The translations under genes were made by a program, and so were the position numbers. Source: DATAOG01 sp963753685 (GTDB lineage: Bacteria; Pseudomonadota; Alphaproteobacteria; Geminicoccales; Geminicoccaceae). From it: a stretch of DNA of 64,000 nt. Each line of letters opens with the position of its first letter. Position 1 is the stretch's first letter. A model generated the notes under the pieces. That model saw nothing but the letters and a program-made list of their open reading frames with translations, did no database searches and had not been told where the DNA came from. The DNA lies in contig CAVWDE010000030.1 in the NCBI GenBank assembly GCA_963753685.1, forward strand, positions 3,657-67,656, given 5' to 3'. This document shows, one piece after another, positions 18,380-27,421 of the stretch.

Positions 18380-19203
18380 GCCAGGAGATCCCCCCTCTCG
18401 ATCCGGCCGCGTCGGTCATTCTCGAGATGCGGCACATCAGCAAGAGCTTCGGCGCCGTCACCGCGCTGGTCGATGTCAGCATCGAGCTTCGTCAGGGGGA
18501 AGTGCTGGCGCTGGTCGGGGACAATGGTGCGGGCAAGTCCACCCTGATCAAAATTCTCTCGGGCTTTCACGATCCCGACGGCGGCACGATCGTGGTCCAC
18601 GGCAAGGAGGTGCACTTCGCCTCGCCGCGCGATGCGCGCGCCCACGGCATCGAGACGGTCTACCAGGACCTAGCCCTGATCAAGGATCTGAGCATCTATC
18701 ACAACATGTTCCTCGGCCGCGAATATCACCGGCGCATCCTCGGCTTGAAGCTGCTCGATAATCGCAAGATGCGGGCGCTGGCGCGCAGCTACCTCGACAC
18801 GCTCGGGATCACGATCCCCAGCGTCGACAGCACGGTCGAGCTCTTGTCCGGCGGCCAACGCCAGTCGGTTGCCGTGGCACGATCGATCTATTCGTCGCCG
18901 ACCATCCTGGTCCTCGACGAGCCGCTCGCGGCCCTCGGGGTGCGCGAGAGCGCCCATGTCCTCGGCCTGATCCAGAACCTCCGCCGCCAGCGCAGCGTCT
19001 CGATCATCCTGATCGTGCACAACTACAATCAGGTCTTCGAGGTCTGCGATCGCATCAACTTCCTGCACTTCGGCGAGGTCGTGCTCGATGCCTCGACGTC
19101 GCAGACGAGCGAGGAAGAACTGATCCGCATCGTCAAATCGGGCCTCGGCCCGCAGGCGATCGAGGCTGCGGCGAGCGCGGTCGAGGCTGGCATAACGCAT
19201 TGA
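18376..19203 (+). CDS. Single-domain sugar ABC importer ATPase (FrcA-like)
   Basis: A 275-residue ATPase with one nucleotide-binding domain: Walker A GDNGAGKS (48-55), signature LSGGQRQ, Walker B ILVLDEP, and a histidine switch in LIVHNYNQVF. Most RbsA/XylG-type proteins of this importer class have two fused domains of about 500 residues. A single half-size domain is the architecture of FrcA of the fructose system, so fructose or a related sugar is a reasonable guess. The switch H is in IVHNYNQ, as in these shorter members. Confidence 0.9.
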   Translation: MSQEIPPLDPAASVILEMRHISKSFGAVTALVDVSIELRQGEVLALVGDNGAGKSTLIKILSGFHDPDGGTIVVHGKEVHFASPRDARAHGIETVYQDLALIKDLSIYHNMFLGREYHRRILGLKLLDNRKMRALARSYLDTLGITIPSVDSTVELLSGGQRQSVAVARSIYSSPTILVLDEPLAALGVRESAHVLGLIQNLRRQRSVSIILIVHNYNQVFEVCDRINFLHFGEVVLDASTSQTSEEELIRIVKSGLGPQAIEAAASAVEAGITH

Positions 19204-19280
19204 CAGGAGCGCCGATTGCAGACTCGGCCGGCGACACCTGTCCCCGGCGAGGGAGCGTCCGCTTCAGCGGCGCGCGCGGT

Positions 19281-19598
19281 GCTTTGGTGCTTTGCTTCCC
19301 GGTCTGGACCTTCGGTCCACCGGCCGTGCTTAAGGGCTCCTTCGGTCGGCTGGCAAGATCACCCCGAACCTCCGCCACATCAAGAAGCTCGCCGCCATCA
19401 CGACCTACGGCCGCGCCCGTTGGGTCGCCATCCTGATGGACGATCCGCCCGGCAAGCTCGCAACCCGCCCGTTGCGCGGCCAGATCCACCGTAGCGCCCG
19501 CGTCCTCTACCTCGCCCACTACCGCATGAACGTCTCGACCCCCGCGACGCGCCAACGCTTCCTCGCCCGGGTCGAGCGCACCCTGGCCCGATTCTGAA
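19281..19598 (+). pseudogene. Truncated second copy of the quinone reductase gene
   Basis: Reads ALVLCFPVWTFGPPAVLKG, then, after loss of about 15 codons (the FDRVFLPGVSFHLDA part) and a frame change, ITPNLRHIKKLAAITTYGRA on to VSTPATRQRFLARVERTLAR and a stop at 19596-19598. This is clearly homologous, at protein and DNA level, to the second half of the intact gene at 15115-15699. The first ~80 codons are missing. The copy follows the sugar-importer operon directly, so the operon is bracketed by two copies in direct orientation. Confidence 0.85.
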
Positions 19599-19650
19599 GC
19601 GGGACGAGTGGCTGCCCAGGGACGCGGGGCGCCCTGCCTGGTCCAGGGTC

Positions 19651-19812
19651 CTCGATGAGCATGCCGACCTCGGTGCCCCCGGCCACTCCAAGGCCTACCC
19701 GATCGAACGCTGCTCCCGCGACGCGCCCTTGCTCTGCATACGCGAAGGCACCCACGAAATGCAGCGCCTGATCATCGCCAAACAACTGTTAGCACCACGG
19801 CACGAAGCATGA
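19651..19812 (+). pseudogene. 3' fragment of an acyl-CoA dehydrogenase gene
   Basis: One open stretch reads GHSKAYPIERCSRDAPLLCI followed by REGTHEMQRLIIAKQLLAP and a stop at 19810-19812. It aligns residue for residue with the last ~45 codons of the acyl-CoA dehydrogenase gene at 31190-32348 (GYSKAYPIERYYRDAPLLCI...). No other part of the gene is present. It lies 52 bp after the quinone-reductase fragment. Confidence 0.85.
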
Positions 19813-20087
19813 CTCGGTGCTGCGCAGAGGGCTCGCGGAGCCCAATCGCATCCACACCAGGACAACGGCAGGCTCATCAGGCGGTCAGGCGGCACTCTGT
19901 AAAGCCTTTCAAGTCACTACATGCCGTGCTATGATCCTGATGGTTGAGGCTGCTGACGTTGAGGCGCAGGTACTCGCCTTGGCAGCGATCAGTAACTTTG
20001 ACAAGGGTAAGAGCAATGAAAACAGAGCTGCTGCCATCATTTCAAAGTCACTGACCTCGGCGGCAACCCGCGTTCAGAAATGCTCCG

Positions 20088-21395
20088 ATGAACATCTACG
20101 GGCTCGGCATATTGTCAGCATTATTCGTGGTTTTTGTTATGGAGACAACAGCGCAGCTGCTGAACCTCAGAACCCTTCGCATCACGATACCTGCCGAGCT
20201 CGAGGGCGTATATGAGGCGGAACGATATCGGAGGTTCCAGGATTACGCTCGAGCCAAGACCAAGCTCATTGTACTGAATAACGCTTTCAACCTGCTCGTC
20301 CTCCTTGCGTTCTGGTTCGCAGGCGGCTTCAACGCGCTCGATCAGGCGGCGCGGGCGTGGGTCCAGCCATGGCACCTCGGCGTCACCGGCACCGGTATTA
20401 TCTATACCGCGATGTTGATCGCACTCAGGCTTTCTCTTGAGATTCCCTCTCAAGCTTACGACGGATTTGTTATTCAACCTAAGTTCGGCATCAAAAGTGT
20501 AACCTTGAAGACGCTTGCGCTCGAAGTGATCGGAAATCTCTTCTTTTGGATAACTGTGGTCTCAATCATGCTGATATCACTTTCTTTTCTGTTGAGCTAC
20601 GGCGGCAGCGACATATGGGTGATTTGCTGGGTTGCAATAAGCGCTTGCTTAGTAGGATTAAATTGGATCCTGCCGATCTTCATCAAATGTAAACCGCTTG
20701 AGGAAGGCGAGCTGAAAGACATGATATCCGACTATGTTAAGACCGTGCGCTTTCCCTTGGACAAGATCAAGGTCATGGACTGGTCGCGCTGTCCCAATGT
20801 ATTGAAAGCCACTCTCTTTAAATCGAAAGTCGTTTTGATGGGCTTGGGCAGCAGCAGTCAGCCGGTGTTGCTCGATACCGTTATCGCGCAATACGAACCC
20901 GACGAGATCAAAGCGATGATCGCGCACGAAATCGGGCATTACGCGAAGAAACATATTCTACAACAGGCCACTTTAAAAATCATGTATATCGGCATATTCT
21001 GTTGGTAAGTGCCCATATTTGTTCAACAAAAGCAAGTGTTCGAAGCGTTTTACATGGAATATGCGTCGGTTTACGCTGGCTTAGTGTTCTATATGGTGAT
21101 TTTTACTCCAATCTCGTTTTTTTGGACAATCGCTGCATCGGTTTTGTCACGCAGGCATGAATACGAGGCAGATCGGTTCGCGATCACCACGATCGACGAC
21201 CGGGAAGTCCCGGTGCGGGTGTTGAAGCGGTTGCAATCGGACTGGGACCACATGGTCAACCTGACACCCCATTGGTTTCTGGTGTTCCTGAAATATCGTC
21301 ATCCGCCAATCCTGACGCGGATTAAGGAGATCCGTGGCTATTCAGCGTGCGAGAGCGGGTGCAAAACGGTCGGGCCGCATCGATCGATCCGTTGA
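20088..21395 (+). pseudogene. M48 (Ste24-like) membrane zinc metallopeptidase with an in-frame stop
   Basis: About 435 codons encode an M48 peptidase: N-terminal membrane region, HEIGH zinc motif (residues 280-284), and downstream HEYEAD with the third zinc-ligand glutamate. The frame is interrupted by TAA at 21006-21008 (...GIFCW stop VPIFVQQKQVF...), between the two zinc-binding parts, and the loop there is shorter than usual. Translation would give an inactive 306-residue membrane protein unless the stop is read through. DNA from about 19.83 to 21.42 kb is visibly richer in A+T than its neighbours, which suggests horizontal acquisition. The 275 bp upstream hold no supported gene. Confidence 0.75.
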
Positions 21396-21511
21396 GGCCG
21401 GCACGGCGAACGGCCGTGAGCGATCGGATGGGAGTCAACAAATGGAGACAGAAGGCAACGGATGAGACTACCGCTCGAAGGCCAGCGAATCTAGCGGAGC
21501 ACGACCCGCAC

Positions 21512-22486
21512 TCAATGCAGCCGCGGTTTCTTCAGGAAGTCGTTGCGGTCGGCGGAGTGGATCAGGAGGCGTTTGGGGGTGCCGTCGCGGGCGATCGTGA
21601 GCGGGATGTCGGCGCCGGCAGGGCCGAGCGACCAGATGCGGCGGAAGGTCGTCGCGAGGTCGCTCACCCGCTGGCCGGCGACCTCGAGCACTAGGTCGCC
21701 GGGCTGGACGCCGGCCTTGTGGGCGGGGCCGCCCTCGGCGAGCCCGGCGACGAACACAGCACCCTCGGCCTCGGAGCTGTACATGCCGAGCCAGGGACGG
21801 GGCGGCTGGTTGGCGCGACCGAACTTCAGCAGATCGTCCAGGATCGGCGGCAAAAGGTCGATCGGCACGATCATGTTGCCCTGGGAGGCGATGCCCTCGG
21901 CACGCGCCTCCTGGACGAACAGCGAGCCGATGCCGGCGAGCCGGCCGTCGGCGGTGATGCAGGCGGCACCACCCCAGCTCGGATGCGGCGGCATGGTGAA
22001 CAGCGCCTCATCGAGCATGTATTCCCAATAGCCGGCGAACGGGCGCTTCGAGGCGACCCTGGCCTTGAGCGCATGCGCGCGGCCGCCGCCGCCAGCGATG
22101 ATCACCGGGTCGCCGACCTGGACCTGCGCCGCGGTGCCGAGCTCGAGCGCCGGCACCCCGAGCCGGCCGAGCGCCTGGACCAGGCCGAGGCCGCTCGCCT
22201 GGTCGTAGCCGACCACATGCGCCGGCACCGCGGCGCCGTGATTGGCGGCGAGCCAGATCGTTTCGGCCTCGGTGATCAGATAGCCAATCGTCAGGACCAG
22301 GCCGTCGGCGCGGATCATGACCCCGTTGCCGGCGCGCTCGGTGCCGAGGATCGAGGCCGTGAAAGCATCGCCCGGGATCTCCGAGCGCAGCTGCAGGACC
22401 GCGGCCAGTGCCCGCTCGAGGTCGAAGGCGAACTCCGCTACCTGGGGCTGCGCCGCCTCGGGGATCGCCCATTCGGTCTCGCTCAC
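21512..22486 (-). CDS. HtrA-like PDZ protein lacking the catalytic triad (pseudoprotease)
   Basis: A 324-residue protein with a trypsin-like double-barrel region (about 40-200) and one PDZ domain (about 235-310; GLAEGGPAHKAGVQPGDLVL). Aligned with HtrA/DegP motifs, all three catalytic residues are replaced. The LTNAHVV histidine becomes Tyr in LTIGYLI (about 69). The DLALL aspartate becomes Gly in DQASGLGLV (about 99). The GNSGGP serine becomes Trp in PSWGGA (about 171). There is no signal peptide, so a cytoplasmic binding or scaffold role is plausible. Confidence 0.8.
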   Translation of the reverse strand: MSETEWAIPEAAQPQVAEFAFDLERALAAVLQLRSEIPGDAFTASILGTERAGNGVMIRADGLVLTIGYLITEAETIWLAANHGAAVPAHVVGYDQASGLGLVQALGRLGVPALELGTAAQVQVGDPVIIAGGGGRAHALKARVASKRPFAGYWEYMLDEALFTMPPHPSWGGAACITADGRLAGIGSLFVQEARAEGIASQGNMIVPIDLLPPILDDLLKFGRANQPPRPWLGMYSSEAEGAVFVAGLAEGGPAHKAGVQPGDLVLEVAGQRVSDLATTFRRIWSLGPAGADIPLTIARDGTPKRLLIHSADRNDFLKKPRLH

Positions 22487-22677
22487 CGCTCGATGCCCTC
22501 GTCAAGCCCGCCCCCCGGGGGCGTCATCGCCGGACCCCGGTCGATCGGGCGCCCGGCCGCCAATCTCGAAGCCCGTCCCGCCGAACCAACATAGCGCTCT
22601 CTGCGAGCCTCGCCTATGCCTAACGAAATCCAGCGCACCGCTCCGAGTTCTACTTCAGGTCTCCCTCCGGTCGACAC

Positions 22678-24081
22678 TCAGGTCTTTTGGGATCTGGCCG
22701 GCTTGGCGAGCAGCGGTCGGCCGCTGACCTCGGCGCCGGCGTCCGCGGGGAGCGGCAGGTAGACCAGGGCCGAGAGCGCGGCGATCAGCGCGACCGCGAA
22801 GAACGCCGGCGCGAAGTCGCCCGCCAAGAGCTGGCTGCTGCCGCGCGCCGCCACGGTCAGATGCAGGAGCAGGGCACCGGTGCCGACGCCGACGCTCAGC
22901 GACAGCTGCTGCATCATGCTGGCAAAGCTGGTCGCCCGGCTCATCTGGGCGCGCTCGATGTCGGCGTAGCCGAGCGTGTTGATGCTGGTGAACTGAAGCG
23001 AACGGAAGAAGCCGCCGGCCAGCAGCACCGCCAGGATCAAAAGATGCGGCGTGTCGGGCGTGAACAGGCCGATCGCGCCGACGAAGACCGCGCCGATCAG
23101 CGCGTTCGCCATCAGCACCCGCTTGAAGCCGAACAGCTTCAGAATCGGGCCCGCGGTCAGCTTCATGAGCATCGCGCCGGCCGCGGACGCGAAGGTCAGG
23201 AGGCCCGAGTTGAAGGGGCTGAGCCCGAAGCCGACCTGCAGCATCAGCGGCAAAAGGAAGGGCGTGGCACCGATCGCGATCCGGAACAGGAAGCCGCCGA
23301 GCACCGAGGCGCGGAAGGTCGGGATGCCGAGCAGGGCGAGGTCGATCACGGGATAGAGGATGCGGCTGGCGTGCAGGACGTAAAGCCCGACGCCGGTGAC
23401 GCCGACCGCGAGCAGCAGGAACGTCGTGCTCCAGGGCACGAGGCCGCGCCCGATCGTCTCGAAGCCGAAGACGAGGCCGACCAGCCCGACCGCGCTGAGC
23501 AGGAAGCCCAGGAGGTCGAGGGGCGGCGACCGCTCCTCGCGCAGATCAGGGATGAAGCGGGTCACCAGGATGATGCCGAGCACCCCGATCGGCAGGTTGA
23601 TCCAGAAGATCCAGCGCCAGTTCAGGTAGGTCGTGATGAAGCCACCGAGCGGCGGCCCGAGCACCGGGCCGATCAACGCCGGCACGGTCAGCCAGGCCAT
23701 CGCCTGCACCAGATCCGCCTTGGCGATCGTGCGCAGCAGCACGAGCCGCCCGACCGGCACCATCATGGCGCCGCCCATGCCCTGGAGGATGCGCGCGAGC
23801 ACGAAGCCGAACAGCGAGCCCGCGAAGCTGCAGAGCACCGAGCCGGCCATGAAGACCAGGATCGCGAGCCGGAACACGCGTCTCGCCCCGAACCGGTCGG
23901 CGACCCAGCCGCTGATCGGGATGAAGACCGCGAGGCTGAACAGATAGGCGGTGATCGCGAGGCTGAGCTTCAGCGGGTTCTCGCCGAGCGAGGCCGCGAT
24001 CGCCGGCAGCGCGGTCGAAATCGCGGTCGAATCCAGGTTCTCCATGAACAGGGCGCAGGCGACGATCAGCGGGATCAGCAT
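22678..24081 (-). CDS. DHA2 (EmrB/QacA) family MFS drug-efflux transporter
   Basis: A 467-residue protein with about 14 membrane helices. The opening MLIPLIVACALFMENLDSTA has the DHA2 motif D1 aspartate. Motif A is GWVADRFGARRVFR, and motif C-like glycines appear in WLTVPALIGPVLGPPLGG. Proton-driven export of hydrophobic toxic compounds is the family role. ATG 24081 begins exactly at the first helix; the longer frame to 24177 would add 32 polar residues overlapping the mazF side. No membrane-fusion partner gene is adjacent. Confidence 0.88.
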   Translation of the reverse strand: MLIPLIVACALFMENLDSTAISTALPAIAASLGENPLKLSLAITAYLFSLAVFIPISGWVADRFGARRVFRLAILVFMAGSVLCSFAGSLFGFVLARILQGMGGAMMVPVGRLVLLRTIAKADLVQAMAWLTVPALIGPVLGPPLGGFITTYLNWRWIFWINLPIGVLGIILVTRFIPDLREERSPPLDLLGFLLSAVGLVGLVFGFETIGRGLVPWSTTFLLLAVGVTGVGLYVLHASRILYPVIDLALLGIPTFRASVLGGFLFRIAIGATPFLLPLMLQVGFGLSPFNSGLLTFASAAGAMLMKLTAGPILKLFGFKRVLMANALIGAVFVGAIGLFTPDTPHLLILAVLLAGGFFRSLQFTSINTLGYADIERAQMSRATSFASMMQQLSLSVGVGTGALLLHLTVAARGSSQLLAGDFAPAFFAVALIAALSALVYLPLPADAGAEVSGRPLLAKPARSQKT

Positions 24082-24145
24082 GGCGAGGACTCTGCGCGGT
24101 TCAGCCTCCGCGGATATGGGGACCCCACGGCCGTCCCGACCCGCG

Positions 24146-24490
24146 TCAATCGGCCTCAAGTCCGAGCAGCGCGGCAAGCTTCGCCTGCACCTCCGTCAGA
24201 ATGGCGACGGGCACCGACCCGGCGACCTTGAGCTGACGGGCCCCGCGATCAATCGATTTGACCTGATCGGCGAGCACCGCCCCGCCGATCGGCAGACCTT
24301 CGGGCAACATCACCTTGAAGGGATAGGGCGCGACGTTGGACGTGATCGGACAGACAACCGCGAACGCGGTCCGGTCGTGATAGACCCGCGGGCTCAGGAC
24401 CAGCGCCGGCCGAGGCCCCGCCTGCTCGGGACCGGCTTGTGGATTGAAGTTCAGCCAGACCAGATCGCCGGCATCCGGTACGCCGTTCAC
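24146..24490 (-). CDS. mazF: MazF-type mRNA interferase toxin
   Basis: A 114-residue PemK/MazF toxin, a ribosome-independent endoribonuclease cutting mRNA at short motifs. Visible family features are the N-terminal DLVWLNFNPQAGPEQAGPRPALVLSP (DxGDLVWL... with QxGPRPALVLS), PITSNV and VLADQVKSIDRGARQLK. Start GTG 24490 overlaps the mazE stop as GTGA, so it is coupled to the antitoxin. The longer frame to 24703 is out of phase with mazE and unlikely. Confidence 0.9.
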   Translation of the reverse strand: MNGVPDAGDLVWLNFNPQAGPEQAGPRPALVLSPRVYHDRTAFAVVCPITSNVAPYPFKVMLPEGLPIGGAVLADQVKSIDRGARQLKVAGSVPVAILTEVQAKLAALLGLEAD

Positions 24491-24723
24491 AGCAGCTCCT
24501 CGCCGACCGGCGGAACGTCGAACGATTCCGGCTGATTGTCCGGCGTCATCTGGTCGATCAGCTCGGCCAGCCGGTAACGTGGCCGGGCAGCACGGATCTC
24601 CAGTCGATCCCCCTTGATCACCAGCTCGACCGGCTCGCCCGCCTGCACGCCCAGACTCCGCGCGGCCGCCCGCGGCAAGCGGATGGCGAGGCTGTTGCCC
24701 CAACGTGACACCTGCGCCCGCAT
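24487..24723 (-). CDS. mazE: MazE-type antitoxin (AbrB-like DNA-binding domain)
   Basis: A 78-residue antitoxin. The N-terminal swapped-hairpin DNA-binding domain reads QVSRWGNSLAIRLPRAAA with GVQAGEPVELVI, the hallmark of MazE/AbrB. The acidic C-terminal tail (about 50-78: LAELIDQMTPDNQPESFD) would wrap around MazF and block RNA binding. Of two ATGs (24729 and 24723), the second has GGAG at proper spacing. The pair probably represses its own promoter through the palindrome at 24741-24757. Confidence 0.9.
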   Translation of the reverse strand: MRAQVSRWGNSLAIRLPRAAARSLGVQAGEPVELVIKGDRLEIRAARPRYRLAELIDQMTPDNQPESFDVPPVGEELL

Positions 24724-24740
24724 GATCATTCTCCGAATGT

Positions 24741-24776
24741 GATCTACAACGTAGATCTAGAGCGATCAGGCTTCAA
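24741..24776 (-). promoter_or_regulatory. mazEF promoter and operator palindrome
   Basis: A perfect palindrome GATCTAC-AAC-GTAGATC lies at 24741-24757, 18 bp before mazE. On the minus strand a -35-like TTGAAG (24771-24776) and a -10-like TACGTT (24748-24753) are 17 nt apart, with the -10 inside the palindrome. Binding of MazE or MazEF there would shut off the promoter. Promoter elements are weak matches; the palindrome is certain. Confidence 0.6.
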
Positions 24777-24855
24777 GCCGGTTATCGGGCAGCTCAACAG
24801 AACGGCCGGCCTCCGTGAGAAGGCCGGCCGGATCGGAGGGCGGTGGCAAGGGTGC

Positions 24856-26478
24856 TCAGGAAGGCCGGAGGTCCGGGCGGATGCCGGGGATCAGGGTCCG
24901 GATCCGATAGAGGCCGGTGCGTGCGGTCATGTAGAGGGTGCGGCCGTCGGCATCGCCCCAGGCGAAGTTGGCCGGCAGCTCGGGCGCCTTGATCGTACCG
25001 AGATGCTTGCCGTCCGGCGACAGGACCCAGGCGCCGCCCGGGCCGGAGACGAACAGGTCGCCGGCCTGGTCGACCTTGAGGCCGTCGAGCGCCTGCTCGC
25101 CAGGCTCCGCGGTCATGTCGTAGAACACCGTGCCCTGACCGAGGCGGCCATCGGCCATGACCGGGTAGCGCATCACCACCTTCTTGGCCGTATCCCAGTT
25201 GGTGACGTAGAGGAACTGCTCGTCCGGCGAGAACGCGATGCCGTTCGGCCCGGCGAGGTCGGTCGCCTCGAGCCGGAGCTGGCCGCCCTGCCAGGAGAAC
25301 ACGCCGGAATAGGGCAGCTCCTTGGCCGGGTCCTCGAAGAACTTCGGCAGGCCGAACGGCGGGTCGGTGAAATAGAGCGTGCCGTCGGATCGGTAGACCA
25401 GGTCGTTCGGGCTGTTCAGGCGCTTGCCCTGGTAGCGGTCGGCGAGCACGGCCAGGACGCCGTTCTTCTCGAGCCGGACGACCCGGCGGTTGCCGTGCTG
25501 ATCGATCGTGAGCCGGCCCTCGGGGTCGAAGGTCAGACCGTTCGAGCCGGGCTGGCCGTAGCGGCCGATGTCGGTGCCAGCGTAGCCGCTGTTGGCGCGG
25601 AAGACCGAGATGCCGTCGTCCGCGCTCCAGCGGTAGATGACGTTCTGGTTCGGGTCGCTGAACAGGAGCGAGCCCTCGGGGTCCCAGACCGGCCCCTCGC
25701 CGAAGGTGAGCCCCTCGGCCACCTTCTCGATCCGGGCCTCGGCCGGCAGGATGGCATCGAGCGCCGGATCGAGCCGGACGATCTCGCCGACTGCTGGCAG
25801 GGTCTTGGGCGCATAGAAGTCGAGCGCCGCCGAACGGACCCAAATGTAGTTCGCCGGCGGATTGGAGAGCGGCCCGTTGATCCCGAACACCGCGATCTGG
25901 AACTGCTGGCCAGGCTGGACGTTGCGCCCCAGCACGACCCGGTTGGGCGCATTGTAGCCCTTGATCGTGGCCCCGCCGCTCTGGCCGAGCGGATAGTGCA
26001 GCCGGCCGTCGACCCAGACCTCGGCATAGTCGTCGACCACGATCTCGAACACGAGCGTCGATCCGGTCGGATCGAAGGCGCCGATCTTCTCGGGCACGGT
26101 CACCTTGGTGCGGTACCAGTTGAAGGCGAGCCGGCCGGTCGAGCGGCGCGCCTCGAGCGTGGTCGGATCCAGCACCGCCCAGCTCGAATCGTCGAAGTTG
26201 GCGGCGCCCGCCTTGGGCTCGATGTCCTGGGTCCTGATCGGCGGGCCGCTCGGCTTCATGTCGGCGCCGGCGGCGTTGAAGTCGACCTCGACGATCTTAG
26301 CATCGTTGTAGCGCCAGGTGCCCTGGACCAGGGCGACACCGTCCGCGGTCCGCAGGTCGACGATCGCTTCCGGCTTGCCTTCGGGGGTCGCGAGCGACAC
26401 CGGGCCGGCGTCCGCCGCCACGGTGCCGAGGAAAAGGGTCGCCGCGACAGCGACGACCCCGGAGCGGATGCTGCTCAT
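24856..26478 (-). CDS. Exported SMP-30/gluconolactonase-family beta-propeller protein
   Basis: A 540-residue secreted protein with signal peptide (VVAVAATLFLGTVAADAG). The N-terminal ~200 residues form a beta-rich module (VFEIVVDDYAEVWVDGRLHY) resembling a galactose-binding-like sandwich. Residues about 220-540 are a calcium-dependent six-bladed lactonase propeller: GEGPVWDPEGSLLFSD, NSPNDLVYRSDGTLYFTDPP, GPNGIAFSPDEQFLYVTNW and DGLKVDQAGDLFVSG. Lactone hydrolysis in the periplasm is likely. The start ATG overlaps the upstream gene stop (ATGA), so it belongs to the operon from 28129. Confidence 0.87.
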   Translation of the reverse strand: MSSIRSGVVAVAATLFLGTVAADAGPVSLATPEGKPEAIVDLRTADGVALVQGTWRYNDAKIVEVDFNAAGADMKPSGPPIRTQDIEPKAGAANFDDSSWAVLDPTTLEARRSTGRLAFNWYRTKVTVPEKIGAFDPTGSTLVFEIVVDDYAEVWVDGRLHYPLGQSGGATIKGYNAPNRVVLGRNVQPGQQFQIAVFGINGPLSNPPANYIWVRSAALDFYAPKTLPAVGEIVRLDPALDAILPAEARIEKVAEGLTFGEGPVWDPEGSLLFSDPNQNVIYRWSADDGISVFRANSGYAGTDIGRYGQPGSNGLTFDPEGRLTIDQHGNRRVVRLEKNGVLAVLADRYQGKRLNSPNDLVYRSDGTLYFTDPPFGLPKFFEDPAKELPYSGVFSWQGGQLRLEATDLAGPNGIAFSPDEQFLYVTNWDTAKKVVMRYPVMADGRLGQGTVFYDMTAEPGEQALDGLKVDQAGDLFVSGPGGAWVLSPDGKHLGTIKAPELPANFAWGDADGRTLYMTARTGLYRIRTLIPGIRPDLRPS

Positions 26479-27371
26479 GAAACGTCTCCCTTGGGCGCGA
26501 TCGGCTTCACGACGAAATAGAGGAGCGGCGCCTGGACGGCCTTGAACCAGTGCGGTACGCCGTTTGGGATCACCACGACATCGCCGGCCGCGAGCTCGTG
26601 GGTCTCGCCACCCTCGATCGAAGTGCCCCGGATCTGGCCGGGCTCGGTCTCCTTGGGGTCGATCGCGGTGCCGCCGGTGACCAGGGTGGCCGCACCCTCG
26701 ACCACGTAGATGACATCGGTCTCCCACAGGTGGACCTCGGCCTGGCCCGGCTCGTCGCGCCGGCTCGGATTGACGTCGTAGCCCGGCACCTGGAGCAGCG
26801 GCTCGCCCCTGGCGAATGCGGCTTTCACGGTCTCGCGGTCGAAATAGCTGACCTCGGCCGCCGGCTTCGGCGCGGTGCCGGCCAGGGTCGGCTCGACCGC
26901 GGCCGCCGCGAGCGTCGCGATCTGGTTGTCCTGGGCGGCGCTCATCGCCCCGCTGACGCCGACCGCGCCGATCACCTGATTGTCGATCACGATCGGCACG
27001 CCGCCCTGGAGCGGCGTGAAGTCCGGCTGCGGCGGCAGGCCGACCATGGCGGTCCGGCCTTTGTTGATCGAGTCCTCGAAGAACGAGGTCGGCTTCTTGA
27101 ACAGCGCGGCGGTGCGCGCCTTGCCGACCGAGATGTCGGCGCCGGCGGCGAAGGTGCCATCGAGGCGCTCGAGCGCCACGACGTGGCCGCCCGCGTCGAC
27201 CACCGCGATCGCACCGCCGGCGTGGTTGCGCCTCGCCTCGGCCACGGCCGCGGCGATCACGCGCCGGGCGGCCTCCAGCGTCAGCCCTTTCTGATCGACC
27301 ACCTGGGCGTGCGCCGCCCCGGCGGTCAGCAGGAGCGCCATCGCTCCCACAAGTCTTGCGACATGTTGCAT
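26475..27371 (-). CDS. Exported GlcG/HbpS-like domain fused to a cupin domain
   Basis: A 298-residue secreted protein with signal peptide (LVGAMALLLTAGAAHAQ). Residues about 28-165 are a GlcG/HbpS (DUF336) domain: LTLEAARRVIAAAVAEAR, GGHVVALERLDGTFAAGADI and GGVPIVIDNQVIGAVGVSGA. This fold is linked to heme or glycolate/propanediol contexts. Residues about 195-290 are a cupin with HLWETDVIYVVEGAATLVTG and ELAAGDVVVIPNGVPHWFKA. The fusion is well formed with no frame break. Second gene of the operon; molecular function unknown. Confidence 0.85.
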   Translation of the reverse strand: MQHVARLVGAMALLLTAGAAHAQVVDQKGLTLEAARRVIAAAVAEARRNHAGGAIAVVDAGGHVVALERLDGTFAAGADISVGKARTAALFKKPTSFFEDSINKGRTAMVGLPPQPDFTPLQGGVPIVIDNQVIGAVGVSGAMSAAQDNQIATLAAAAVEPTLAGTAPKPAAEVSYFDRETVKAAFARGEPLLQVPGYDVNPSRRDEPGQAEVHLWETDVIYVVEGAATLVTGGTAIDPKETEPGQIRGTSIEGGETHELAAGDVVVIPNGVPHWFKAVQAPLLYFVVKPIAPKGDVS

Positions 27372-27421
27372 CGGTCCAATCCCTGATGTCTGAGAGGCCC
27401 GCGAGCGCGGCTCGGCTGCGC

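Noticed and set aside
22687..24231. A 514-codon plus-strand frame opposite the MFS transporter
   Set aside because: Antisense of a high-GC membrane protein; the translation is Arg/Glu/Gln-rich and lacks any motif.
24739..26520. A 593-codon plus-strand frame opposite the SMP-30 gene
   Set aside because: Antisense shadow; the minus strand has a signal peptide and propeller motifs.
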